The notes below the pieces were generated by a model, which saw nothing but the letters and a program-made list of their open reading frames with translations, was not told the DNA's origin and made no database searches. From Gluconacetobacter aggeris (GTDB taxonomy: Bacteria; Pseudomonadota; Alphaproteobacteria; Acetobacterales; Acetobacteraceae): a DNA stretch of 64,000 bases. This document shows positions 27,545 through 34,957 of this stretch, in pieces (the first letter of the stretch is position 1; every line of letters begins with the position of its first letter). Position numbers and translations under genes: made by a program. The stretch spans positions 434,001-498,000 of the forward strand of contig NZ_JABEQD010000002.1 in the NCBI RefSeq assembly GCF_014174395.1. The letters are read 5' to 3'.

Positions 27545-27699
27545 ATGCCGGCCTTCGCCTGGAAACTGACGGACGCCCAGGTCACCGACGTCACGACCTT
27601 CCTGCGCAACAGTTGGGGCAACCGCGCCGCCCCGTCACCCCGGCCGACGCGGCCCGCGCCCGCCAGGCACTCAACGCCCCACAATCCCTGCCACGCTAA
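27545..27699 (+). pseudogene. C-terminal remnant of a membrane dehydrogenase cytochrome c subunit
   Basis: The frame MPAFAWKLTDAQVTDVTTFL then RNSWGNRAAP matches the last cytochrome domain of the c-type subunits of PQQ/flavin alcohol, sorbitol or gluconate dehydrogenases of acetic-acid bacteria; the methionine before PAF is the distal haem ligand. A one-base shift near 27634 moves the family's usual tail (VTPADAARARQALNAPQSLPR) into another frame, ending at TAA 27699. All CxxCH haem sites are absent. It is a scar, not a working gene. Confidence 0.65.
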
Positions 27700-27865
27700 G
27701 GCTGCTTGCAGAGGCGGCCACCGAAAGATGGTCAGAGAGGGCCGGACGAATTCGGACAGCGTGATAATACCAATTCCGCCTCGTGCAGACTCATGCCGGT
27801 CTTCGCCCCGACACAGGAATCCCCGGTCGGGTGCCGAAATTGGCCGCGCAGCCTATGCCTAGGAT

Positions 27866-28022
27866 GAGAAGACACTGGCCGAATTGCCGCAGCCTTATGA
27901 CATGCATCCGAACCAGATTACGGCCTGGAAGGCGCAACGTCTTTGTCGGGCGGTTGTGGCGATCGGTCAAATACGAGGATGTCTATCTCCGCGCCTATGA
28001 CAGCATTGGCAACGCGCGCGGC
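27866..28022 (+). mobile_element. IS3-family remnant: OrfA piece joined to OrfB piece
   Basis: Bases 27866-27938 read EKTLAELPQPYDMHPNQITA-WKAQ, the OrfA helix-turn-helix of IS3-family transposases. They run straight into NVFVGRLWRSVKYEDVYLRA-YDSIGNARG, the end of the OrfB integrase catalytic domain including the glutamate region. Everything between these parts is deleted and a stop precedes the first piece. The right side runs into the 3' end of the neighbouring minus-strand gene. Confidence 0.7.
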
Positions 28023-28681
28023 TCTTGTGTCTGCTGTGTCCTTGGAGTGGTCTGGATGGCCGCGAAGTATGCCCTCAGGCGATCCCGGTCTATTCGGCTT
28101 ATCCGTGAGCCACTGAGATGAACCGTTCCAATCGCTATACGACCCCACAAGGTTCCCCTGCGGGCAAGCACCCGGCCTTTCTCTCCGTATAGCGACGGCT
28201 CGCCCTGCGTCAGCCAGTCGAACGTTCCCAGACCTATGATAATCAGAAACTCCGGCCGGAGTGCCCGCACAATACGTTCCGCGTTGTGCAGACTGAAAAT
28301 CTCAAGATCGTCTCGCAGTGTTTTCGCTATCCGGTTCCACGCTACGACGCTTGGAGCCCGGAAGAAGATCGCATTAAGCCCGGTGCATCGCGCCACCACT
28401 TCCGCTCCCCATATCGCCCTCACTTGTTTGGCAAGCGGCCAGTCCTCGGTGGCATAGTCGCAGGTCTCCGGCCACGTCTCGTGATGATCGACACAGTCAA
28501 CCGCTCGACCTCCCGGCTGATACCCAAGGAACAGAAACGGCGCATCGACTACCGGCGGCCCATATAAGATGCGAAAGCCCAAGGCATATTCACCAAGAGC
28601 TTCTTCTGACTGGCAATAGTATTTCTTCGTATCCGCGTAGACATTCCGGCATATATCCTCGACGTCTTGGTTGTGCATCAT
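27995..28681 (-). CDS. Hypothetical protein, possibly uracil-DNA-glycosylase-fold; 3' end altered by IS remnant
   Basis: The 228-residue protein has FLFLGYQPGGRAVDC near residue 50, IVRALRPEFLIIIGLGTFDWL near 150 and a late TVHLSGSRISRID. This spacing resembles the uracil-DNA-glycosylase superfamily's GxxPG, strand-turn and HPS-like elements, but the catalytic acid and histidine are not clear, so a DNA-repair role is only a guess. The last seven to nine codons (ending RALPMLS) are antisense to the IS3 OrfB remnant, so the native C-terminus was probably lost. AAGG lies upstream of two consecutive ATGs. Sequence style is less GC-biased than neighbours, suggesting transfer. Confidence 0.5.
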   Translation of the reverse strand: MMHNQDVEDICRNVYADTKKYYCQSEEALGEYALGFRILYGPPVVDAPFLFLGYQPGGRAVDCVDHHETWPETCDYATEDWPLAKQVRAIWGAEVVARCTGLNAIFFRAPSVVAWNRIAKTLRDDLEIFSLHNAERIVRALRPEFLIIIGLGTFDWLTQGEPSLYGEKGRVLARRGTLWGRIAIGTVHLSGSRISRIDRDRLRAYFAAIQTTPRTQQTQEPRALPMLS

Positions 28682-29058
28682 TTTGCCTTTCTGTAGTCAA
28701 AGCCGAGCACCTTCCGATGCGGGGGTCAAGGCGGACGCTACAAGCGCCACAGCAGGCCCCTGGATCAGTCGCGAAGAGGGCCGACTAAGACTCCTCGGAA
28801 GCCTCAGGAGGCTTGCAGTGGTCCACTAGCTGTCAGCTAGTATCCTCCTGCGCTGACACAAACCAAAATAGGCAAGTAAATGTTACCTATTTCGCGTGCG
28901 TACCTCGTGAGTACTTTACGTCACCCCCAGTCCCCCGTTCTCTGCCACGAGCAGACGGCGCCAAACGGGGGTTCCAGGATGGTGGTTGCAGAAGCGCGTA
29001 TTTAAGTCACTGTCAAAGAACTATAGATCTGAAAAATCTGACTTCTACAGTGAAGTGG
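28682..29058. other. Gene-free stretch between UDG-like gene and betA fragment
   Basis: No gene is visible. The stretch is poorer in GC than its surroundings and has three inverted repeats in 95 bp. It may contain the promoter of the minus-strand UDG-like gene. The part from 28980 to 29050 matches nothing I recognise. It belongs to a debris zone reaching from 27.15 to 29.1 kb. Confidence 0.5.
28799..28892. repeat. Cluster of three perfect inverted repeats
   Basis: In order: AAGCCTCAGGAGGCTT (28799-28814), ACTAGCTG-t-CAGCTAGT (28825-28841) and AAATAGG-13 bases-CCTATTT (28866-28892). All arms are perfect. None is followed by a clear T-run, so simple terminators are unlikely. They could be protein-binding sites, remains of a mobile element end or a structured RNA. 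Confidence 0.55.
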
Positions 29059-29100
29059 CGCCGCCGGCTGGGGCTATCGCCACGCCCGGCCCTATTTCCG
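29059..29100 (+). pseudogene. Short betA-like (GMC oxidoreductase) fragment
   Basis: A 41-base stretch matches the intact betA gene at 24342-24382 at 37 positions and reads [14 protein letters not shown] against [14 protein letters not shown]. Both are on the plus strand. Homology ends abruptly on both sides. Mismatches are mostly C/T changes, so this is an old copy or a piece of a related GMC gene. Confidence 0.6.
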
Positions 29101-29124
29101 TATTGTACGGATCAAGTCCAGCCC

Positions 29125-29538
29125 CTAGCCGCCGGTGACCTGCCGCGTCCATTCCGGCAGGTTGTAGTAATTCGAAATCCGCGCGACCTTGCCCTCGCGC
29201 AGGGTAAAGAATGCCCCCGCCGGCAGCACATAGGTCTGGCCGGCGGCCTCCGGCAGCCCCTCGTCGGTACTCAGATAGGTGCCATGGACGACGAATTCCG
29301 CCGCCGCCCGGCTGCCATCGTCATTGACCATCACCACCACGTCGCGGATCTCCTCGCGATAGCAGCGGTCCATGCGCTGCAGAAAGGCGCGGAACGCCGT
29401 CGCCCCGCTCTCGCTGCCGCCCTGGTTGATGTCATGCACGACATCATCGGTCAGCAGGGCCAGAAAGGCCGCGCGGTCGCCGGAATTGAAGATGCGGTAA
29501 TAGCTCTCGATGACCGCGCGCGCGGTGGCAATGGACAT
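29125..29538 (-). CDS. SnoaL/NTF2-like ketosteroid-isomerase-related protein
   Basis: The 137-residue protein has the NTF2-like fold pattern: an N-terminal helix pair (ATARAVIESYYRIFNSGDRA), LLTDDVVHDINQG, then alternating strands with EFVVHGTYLSTDEG and AGAFFTLREGKVARISNYYN. ATG 29538 with GGAG upstream is preferred; a longer start adds a basic stretch unrelated to the family. This small-protein family includes enzymes and binding proteins. It is divergent from choX, which may hint at a role in choline or betaine use, but no substrate can be named. Confidence 0.75.
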   Translation of the reverse strand: MSIATARAVIESYYRIFNSGDRAAFLALLTDDVVHDINQGGSESGATAFRAFLQRMDRCYREEIRDVVVMVNDDGSRAAAEFVVHGTYLSTDEGLPEAAGQTYVLPAGAFFTLREGKVARISNYYNLPEWTRQVTGG

Positions 29539-29764
29539 GACGGGCTCCGATCGGTCAGGCAGGATATCCGACAGTCTGATAAGGCCCTTGCCACGGCGAG
29601 GGAATGTCGGGGCCAGCCTGGCGGCACAAAAAAATCGACCCGATCCGGTTTTCCTGCGTTTCATGTCGGAACCGAACCGTCATCCGACGCGAACATTCGG
29701 GTGACGGGCCGGCAGGCCCGACATGATGGCCGGGAGCCCTGCCGGTCAGAAGGAGAATGTCCGA

Positions 29765-30718
29765 ATGCCCAGCCGTACCGGCCGCCTGCTCGCGATGCTG
29801 GCCCTGCTGGCCTTCCCGACGGCCGGGTCGCGCGCCGCCGCCGATCCGGCCGCCTGCGCGCCGGTCCGCCTGTCCAATGTCGGCTGGACGGATGCCGAGG
29901 CCGTCACCGCCGTCGCCGCCACCCTGTTCGAGGCACTCGGCTACGCGCCCCGCACGCCGATGCTGGCCCTGACCATGACCTACGTGGCCATGCGCGACCG
30001 GCGCGTGGATGCGTTTCTCAGCAATTGGGAACCTTCGGGCAGCACCCCGATCGCGCCGTTCCTGGCCGACGGGTCGGTGGAACGGCTGGCCACCAACCTG
30101 TCGGGCGCGCATTACACGCTGGCGGTGCCCGATTATGTCTGGCAGGCGGGCCTGCGCGACTATCGCGATATCGCGGCATGGGGCTCGCGCCTGGGCTACA
30201 TGATCTTCGGGCTGGAAGCCGGCAATGACGGCAACGCGCTGGTGCTGGACATGATCCGCGCCAACCAGTTCCAGCTTCAACGCTTCCGCCTGGTGGAAAG
30301 CAGCGAACAGGGCATGCTCAGCCAGGTCGACCGCACGATCCAGAGCCACCGCCCGATCGTGTTCCTGGCGTGGGAACCCCATCCCATGAACCTGCGCTTC
30401 GCCCTGCGCTACCTGACCGGCGGCGACAAGGTCTTCGGCCCCGATGGCGGCGCCACCGTCAATACCGTGATCCGGCGCGGCTACCGCACGGACTGCCCCA
30501 ACGCGGCGCGCCTGCTGGCCCGGATCCGCTTCACGATCCCCGACGAGAACATCATGATGCTGGCCATCCAGCGCGACCATATGCCCCCGCCCCAGGTCGC
30601 CCGGCGCTGGCTGCGCGGCCATCCCGACGCCTGGCATGCATGGCTGGACGGCGTGACCACCCGCGACGGCGCGCCGTCCCTGCCCGCCATACGGGCATTT
30701 CTCGCGCCCGGCGGGTAA
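29765..30718 (+). CDS. choX: Choline ABC transporter periplasmic binding protein
   Basis: The mature protein belongs to the ProX/ChoX class (OpuAC fold). The signal peptide MPSRTGRLLAMLALLAFPTA-GSRAAA is followed by VRLSNVGWTDAEAVTAVAATLFEALGY and the ligand-site region FLSNWEPSGS, LAVPDYVWQAG and FLAWEPHPMN, with aromatic residues suited to caging a trimethylammonium group. AAGGAG sits nine bases before ATG 29765. Its partner genes choW and choV lie about 8 kb to the left on the other strand, beyond betA, sdaA and the debris zone. Confidence 0.9.
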   Translation: MPSRTGRLLAMLALLAFPTAGSRAAADPAACAPVRLSNVGWTDAEAVTAVAATLFEALGYAPRTPMLALTMTYVAMRDRRVDAFLSNWEPSGSTPIAPFLADGSVERLATNLSGAHYTLAVPDYVWQAGLRDYRDIAAWGSRLGYMIFGLEAGNDGNALVLDMIRANQFQLQRFRLVESSEQGMLSQVDRTIQSHRPIVFLAWEPHPMNLRFALRYLTGGDKVFGPDGGATVNTVIRRGYRTDCPNAARLLARIRFTIPDENIMMLAIQRDHMPPPQVARRWLRGHPDAWHAWLDGVTTRDGAPSLPAIRAFLAPGG

Positions 30719-30845
30719 ATCCGACGGATCGAATGAAATTTATGTCGTATCGGGACAAGATGTGCCTATTCATGGTTCCGTATCCTCGTTTCGGACAAGC
30801 AATCAAACTGCCCGGCACGGGCCGGCCACGATCGGGAGAATGATC

Positions 30846-31922
30846 ATGTCAGAAGGGGCATCGGCCGGCATCAAGCCGCGCCTGCGCGTCGGCTTCATTC
30901 TCGCCGAGCATTTCACGCTGTCCGCCTTCGCCCTGTTCGTCGACCATCTGCGCCTCGCCGCCGACAAGGACGATCGCAGCCGCCCGATCCACTGTTCCTG
31001 GCAGGTCCTCTCCGCCTCGGTCCATCCGGTGCGCTCCAGTTGCGGCGTGGCCATCGCGCGCGACGCCCCGCTGGGCGATCCCAGGGCCTTCGACCATATC
31101 GTCGTGGTCGGCGGCCTGCTGCACGGGCAGGAGCAGATCGATTACGTCACCACCGCCTGGCTGCGCCGCGCCGCCGCCATGGGCATCACCCTGATCGGCG
31201 TCTGCACCGGCACCTTCGCCCTGTGCCGCGCCGGGCTGATGGACAATCGCCGCGTCTGCGTCAGCTGGTACCACCGCCAGGATTTCCAGGAGGCATTCCC
31301 CACCCACGAGCCGGTCAGCGACCAGATGTTCCTCGACGATGGCGACCGCATCACCTGCTCCGGCGGCGGGGCGGCGGCCGACGTGGCCATGCATCTGATC
31401 GAACGCAGCATCGGCCGCCCGGCGGGGCTCAAGGCCAGCCATATCCTGCTGATGGAACGCGCCGGCACCGCCGGCAACCAGACAAGGCTGCAACCCCAGC
31501 CGCCGACCCTGGCCTCGGCCACCCGCTTCGCCGACCCGCGGGTGCGGCGCGCGGTGTTGCACATGGAACAGAACATGGCGCGCCCGCTGCCGATCGCGCA
31601 GCTCGCCGCCCGGCTGGGGATCTCCAGCCGCCAGCTCGAACGGCTGTTCCAGACCACGCTGGGCCGCAAGCCGCAGGATTTCTATCGCACATTGCGCCTG
31701 CGCCACGCCCGCGCCCTGCTGGAAGCCGGCGAAATGAGCGTGACCGAAATCGCCATCGAGATGGGCTTTTCCGACTGCTCGCATTTCTCCCGTCATTTCA
31801 AGAACATGTTCGGCATCAGCCCCAGCGCCTGCCATCGCACGGCCCTGCCCGACTTCGCCGCCCGCCGCGCCGCGCCGGACGTGCTGTCCCATGCCGGCAT
31901 CAGGCTGTTCTCCGACCGGTAA
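30846..31922 (+). CDS. AraC-family regulator with DJ-1/GATase-like domain (GlxA/GbdR type)
   Basis: The 358-residue protein has an N-terminal DJ-1/PfpI-like ligand domain (HIVVVGGLLHG, GVCTGTFALCRAGLMDNRR, DRITCSGGGAAADVAMHLIE) and a C-terminal AraC double helix-turn-helix (RPLPIAQLAARLGISSRQLER... and MSVTEIAIEMGFSDCSHFSRHFK). GbdR, which activates betaine and dimethylglycine catabolism, has this architecture. ATG 30846 follows GGGAG at good spacing. It is 12 bp upstream of purU and probably co-transcribed. A second regulator of this type lies in the dgc-gbc operon. Confidence 0.88.
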   Translation: MSEGASAGIKPRLRVGFILAEHFTLSAFALFVDHLRLAADKDDRSRPIHCSWQVLSASVHPVRSSCGVAIARDAPLGDPRAFDHIVVVGGLLHGQEQIDYVTTAWLRRAAAMGITLIGVCTGTFALCRAGLMDNRRVCVSWYHRQDFQEAFPTHEPVSDQMFLDDGDRITCSGGGAAADVAMHLIERSIGRPAGLKASHILLMERAGTAGNQTRLQPQPPTLASATRFADPRVRRAVLHMEQNMARPLPIAQLAARLGISSRQLERLFQTTLGRKPQDFYRTLRLRHARALLEAGEMSVTEIAIEMGFSDCSHFSRHFKNMFGISPSACHRTALPDFAARRAAPDVLSHAGIRLFSDR

Positions 31923-31934
31923 GGCCCCCCGAGC

Positions 31935-32786
31935 ATGGCCTATGCCGACGCCCATATCCTCATCGTCACCTGCGCCAGCCAGACCGGTCTGGTCGCCGCC
32001 TGGTCGGGCTGCCTGTTCGACGCGGGCGCGAACATCATCGAGATCCATCAGCATGCGGATCTGGCGGAGGGCCAGTTCTTCATGCGCATCGCCTTCACCG
32101 CCGCCACCCCGCCCGACCGGGCGATCCTGGCCCAGGTGGCCGCACGGTTCGACGCGCACTGGCAGTTCTACCCGGCCGGCGCGCGGCAGCGCGTGCTGAT
32201 CATGGTGTCGAAATTCGACCATTGCCTGGCCGACCTGCTCTATCGCTGGCGCATCGGCGAACTGGCGATGGACCCGGTGGCCATCGTGTCGAACCACCCG
32301 CGCGAGGCCACCCGCGCCGTCGCCACCGACGACATCCCGTTCCACTACCTGCCCGTCACCCCCATGACCAAGGCGGCGCAGGAAGAGCAGCTATGGCGCC
32401 TGGTGACCGAAACCGGGGCCGACCTGGTCGTGCTGGCCCGCTACATGCAGGTATTGTCGAACGAGATGGCGGCGAAACTCTCCGGCCGCTGCATCAACAT
32501 CCACCATTCCTTCCTGCCCAGCTTCAAGGGATCGCGCCCCTATCACCAGGCCCAGGCCCGCGGCGTCAAGCTCATCGGCGCCACCGCCCACTATGTCACG
32601 GCAGACCTCGACGAAGGCCCGATCATCGAACAGGATGTCGAACGCATCTCGCATGCCGACACGCCCGACGACCTGATCCGCAAGGGCCGCGACGTGGAAC
32701 GGCGCGTGCTGTCCAAGGCCGTGCATTACCATCTGCAACGGCGCGTGATCGTCAACGGGCATCGCACGGTGGTGTTTCCGGACTGA
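31935..32786 (+). CDS. purU: Formyltetrahydrofolate deformylase
   Basis: The enzyme hydrolyses 10-formyl-THF to formate and THF. It has an N-terminal ACT domain (ILIVTCASQTGLVAAWSGCL) and a formyltransferase-like catalytic domain with RVLIMVSKFDHCLADLLYRW, VSNHPR, LARYMQVLS, the catalytic INIHHSFLPSFKGSRPYHQA and GATAHYVTADLDEGPIIEQD. The length of 283 is usual. purU is often found with sarcosine-oxidase genes, because demethylation of dimethylglycine and sarcosine loads one-carbon units onto folate. Confidence 0.95.
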   Translation: MAYADAHILIVTCASQTGLVAAWSGCLFDAGANIIEIHQHADLAEGQFFMRIAFTAATPPDRAILAQVAARFDAHWQFYPAGARQRVLIMVSKFDHCLADLLYRWRIGELAMDPVAIVSNHPREATRAVATDDIPFHYLPVTPMTKAAQEEQLWRLVTETGADLVVLARYMQVLSNEMAAKLSGRCINIHHSFLPSFKGSRPYHQAQARGVKLIGATAHYVTADLDEGPIIEQDVERISHADTPDDLIRKGRDVERRVLSKAVHYHLQRRVIVNGHRTVVFPD

Positions 32787-32798
32787 CCGGGCCGGTCA
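32784..32798 (+). terminator. Hairpin overlapping the purU stop, weak terminator candidate
   Basis: TGACCGG-g-CCGGTCA is a perfect 7-bp stem whose left arm begins with the purU stop codon. Only a short, broken T-stretch (tgtctttc) follows, so termination efficiency would be modest. Confidence 0.35.
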
Positions 32799-32861
32799 TG
32801 TCTTTCATCCCCGGGGACGTGTATAGGATCGCGGACATGTCCCGGAAGATGAATCTTTTCG

Positions 32862-33764
32862 ATGAAAAAAGTCATTATCATTACAAATCCGACGGCCGGA
32901 CATCATAGTCGCTCAAGAATTTCCCGCTTCGTACGCCATCTGGAGCAGGCCGGCCCGCGCGCGACAATCGCGCGGACGCAATATCCCGGCCACGCGACCA
33001 TCCTCGCCCGCGACGCCGCCGCCAGCGGGCTCTATTCCCACATCATCGCGGCGGGCGGAGACGGCACGATCGCGGAAGTCGCGGCGGGCATGATCGGCAC
33101 CTCCGCCATCCTGGGCATCCTCCCCCTCGGCTCGGCCAACGTGCTGGCGCACGAGCTGAAGATCCCCTTCAACGAGATCAGGAACGCCGCCCTGATCCAG
33201 GCCGGCCATTTCACGACCATCTGGCCCGGCTATCTCCACACAAAGGCGGGGCGCCAGCTTTTCGTACAGATGGCCAGCATCGGGTTCGACGCCCACATCG
33301 TCCACGGCACCTCGACGCGCCTGAAGGCATGGGTGGGCCGCGCCGCCTACGCCGTCAGCACGCTCTCATCCCTCTTCCGGTTCGAATTGACGGAATTTAC
33401 CGTGCTGATCGACGATATTCCCCATCGGGCCACGACCGTCATTGTCTCGAAAGGCTCGCTCTACGCCGGAAAATACGAGCTGACGCACCATTCCGCACAC
33501 GGGGACAGGAATTTTTCCGTCATCCTGTTCGAAACATCCGGCAAGCTGGCCCTGGTCAGGACCATTCTCTCGCTGTTCCTCGGCAGGATCGGGCAGCAGA
33601 AGGGCACACGGACCCTGACCGCCTCGACCGTCCGGATTCCGTCCCCCGCCGCCATTCCCATCCAGAGCGACGGCGACCGCAAAGGATTTTCCCCGGTTCA
33701 TCTCGATATTTCCGCATCGCCACTGCACGTGGCGACGGGTCCTACCCCTCCGCCGGCAGGGTAA
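32862..33764 (+). CDS. Diacylglycerol-kinase-family lipid kinase
   Basis: The 300-residue protein has the DAGK catalytic fold: IITNPTAGHHSRSR near the start, the nucleotide loop AAGGDGTIAEVAAGM (residues about 63-77), LPLGSANVLAHEL and MASIGFDAHIVHGT. Such kinases phosphorylate diacylglycerol, sphingosine-like or other lipids at the membrane; some are linked to hopanoid or undecaprenol metabolism. The substrate is unknown. Its 3' end overlaps the convergent deacylase gene by 23 bp. A frame tagged by a short upstream gap from purU suggests its own transcription. Confidence 0.85.
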   Translation: MKKVIIITNPTAGHHSRSRISRFVRHLEQAGPRATIARTQYPGHATILARDAAASGLYSHIIAAGGDGTIAEVAAGMIGTSAILGILPLGSANVLAHELKIPFNEIRNAALIQAGHFTTIWPGYLHTKAGRQLFVQMASIGFDAHIVHGTSTRLKAWVGRAAYAVSTLSSLFRFELTEFTVLIDDIPHRATTVIVSKGSLYAGKYELTHHSAHGDRNFSVILFETSGKLALVRTILSLFLGRIGQQKGTRTLTASTVRIPSPAAIPIQSDGDRKGFSPVHLDISASPLHVATGPTPPPAG

Positions 33765-34233
33765 AGACCACCGGTTCCACCCCCAGATCGGCCAGCAGGC
33801 GGGTCAGCACGGCGCGGGGGATCACCCAGGTTTCGGTATTGTCCAGCGGATGACAGGTGATGGCATCGGCCTCCAGCAGCGAGGATTCGATGGCAAAGCG
33901 GACCTGGCGCCGCGTATCGGCCACCAGGCTGAGCGGCCCCAGCGCACCCGGTTCGGTATCAAGCACCGCACGCATCAGCTCCGGGCTGCCGAAGGACAGG
34001 CGCTTGGTCCCGATCAGCCCCGGCAGGGCCTTCATGTCCAGCCGCCGGTCCGCCGGCACGCTCACCAGCACCAGAACGCCCTTTGCATCTTTCAGGAAGG
34101 CATTCTTGGTATGCACCCCATCCAGCCCCGCATAATGCAGATGCGCCTCCTCCACCGTGCGGACGGGCGGATGGCTTATGCCGCGCGGCTGGAAATCCAG
34201 CCGCTCCAGCAGGGCACGCAGATCTTCACGCAT
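33742..34233 (-). CDS. YbaK-domain prolyl-tRNA deacylase (ProXp-ala/PrdX type)
   Basis: This 163-residue freestanding editing protein hydrolyses mischarged aminoacyl-tRNA-Pro. It shows the PrdX features FQPRGISHPPVRTVEEAHLHY, HTKNAFLKDAKGVLVLVSVP with the conserved lysine, LSFGSPELMRAVLDTEPGALGPLSL and the end TWVIPRAVLTRLLADLGVEP. ATG 34233 follows AAGGA; a longer start adds a cysteine-containing stretch not seen in the family. It comes 16 bp after the EtfB-like gene and is probably the last gene of the dimethylglycine operon, although its job is translation quality control. Confidence 0.88.
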   Translation of the reverse strand: MREDLRALLERLDFQPRGISHPPVRTVEEAHLHYAGLDGVHTKNAFLKDAKGVLVLVSVPADRRLDMKALPGLIGTKRLSFGSPELMRAVLDTEPGALGPLSLVADTRRQVRFAIESSLLEADAITCHPLDNTETWVIPRAVLTRLLADLGVEPVVFTLPAEG

Positions 34234-34249
34234 CAATGGATGTTCCTTC

Positions 34250-34957
34250 TCATGCGTCCAGCATGCCGAGCGCCCGCAGATGGTCAAGCAGCACCCGCGC
34301 CGCCTCGGCCGGGTCCGGATTGTCCAGCACCCGCCCTCCGCCGGCCGGCGCGGCCGACCCGATCAGCCGGGGTCGCGCGCGATAGGGTCGCTCCGTCCCT
34401 TCCGGCGGGGCGATGGTCTCCGCATCCGCCACAGCGACCGCATGCATCGCCACCCGCCGCGCGCGGTCGAAGACAAAGGGCGGCGCCGGCGCCGCATCAT
34501 GCGCGCACAGGATGCAGGGCAGCCTGATCCGCGCGTCCTGCCGCGCGCCCAACGGCAGGCCGATCGTCACCGGCAGCCAGCCGTCCGCCACGGTGCCGAT
34601 CGCCACCACGCCGGCAAGCAGCGGCCAGCCAAGCCGCTCGGCCAGCAGATAGGGCAGCATGCCGCTATCCTCACCACCGCAGGCCCGCGACCCCGCCAGC
34701 ACCAGATCGGGCGGCGCGGCAGACAGATGCGCGGCCAGAATCGCGACAGGATCGCCCACCCCCCGCAGACACGCGATCTGTCCCAGCCCATGACCGGCCG
34801 CCTGCCCCAGGGCCGCCGCCGGCAGACCCACATGCACCCCACCGACCGCCCCGCCCGCCGACAGCGCCAGCCCGATCGCCGCAATCTCGCCGCTTGGCGG
34901 AGCCGGACGGCCGGAGACAGGGTCGATCCCGCCCGAGAGCAGCACCACGCTGCGCAT
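34250..34957 (-). CDS. Electron-transfer flavoprotein beta-like subunit of the dimethylglycine pathway
   Basis: The 235-residue protein keeps the ETF beta fold: VVLLSGGIDPVSGR, a DLVLAGSRACGGEDSGMLPYLLAERLGWPLL core and GWLPVTIGLPLGARQDARI. It is less conserved than housekeeping EtfB and belongs to the group encoded beside dgcA and dgcB. With the alpha-like subunit it would carry electrons from dimethylglycine demethylation towards the quinone pool. Its ATG overlaps the stop of the alpha-like gene by one base (TGATG). Confidence 0.8.
   Translation of the reverse strand: MRSVVLLSGGIDPVSGRPAPPSGEIAAIGLALSAGGAVGGVHVGLPAAALGQAAGHGLGQIACLRGVGDPVAILAAHLSAAPPDLVLAGSRACGGEDSGMLPYLLAERLGWPLLAGVVAIGTVADGWLPVTIGLPLGARQDARIRLPCILCAHDAAPAPPFVFDRARRVAMHAVAVADAETIAPPEGTERPYRARPRLIGSAAPAGGGRVLDNPDPAEAARVLLDHLRALGMLDA

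Noticed and set aside
28813-30228. A 471-codon frame from the debris zone into choX
   Set aside because: It overlaps the ketosteroid-isomerase-like gene and choX in the wrong frame and lacks a ribosome site or family similarity.
31040-32908. A 622-codon plus-strand frame spanning the AraC regulator and purU
   Set aside because: It is a shifted frame of two well-supported genes and has the low-complexity make-up of a shadow in high-GC DNA.
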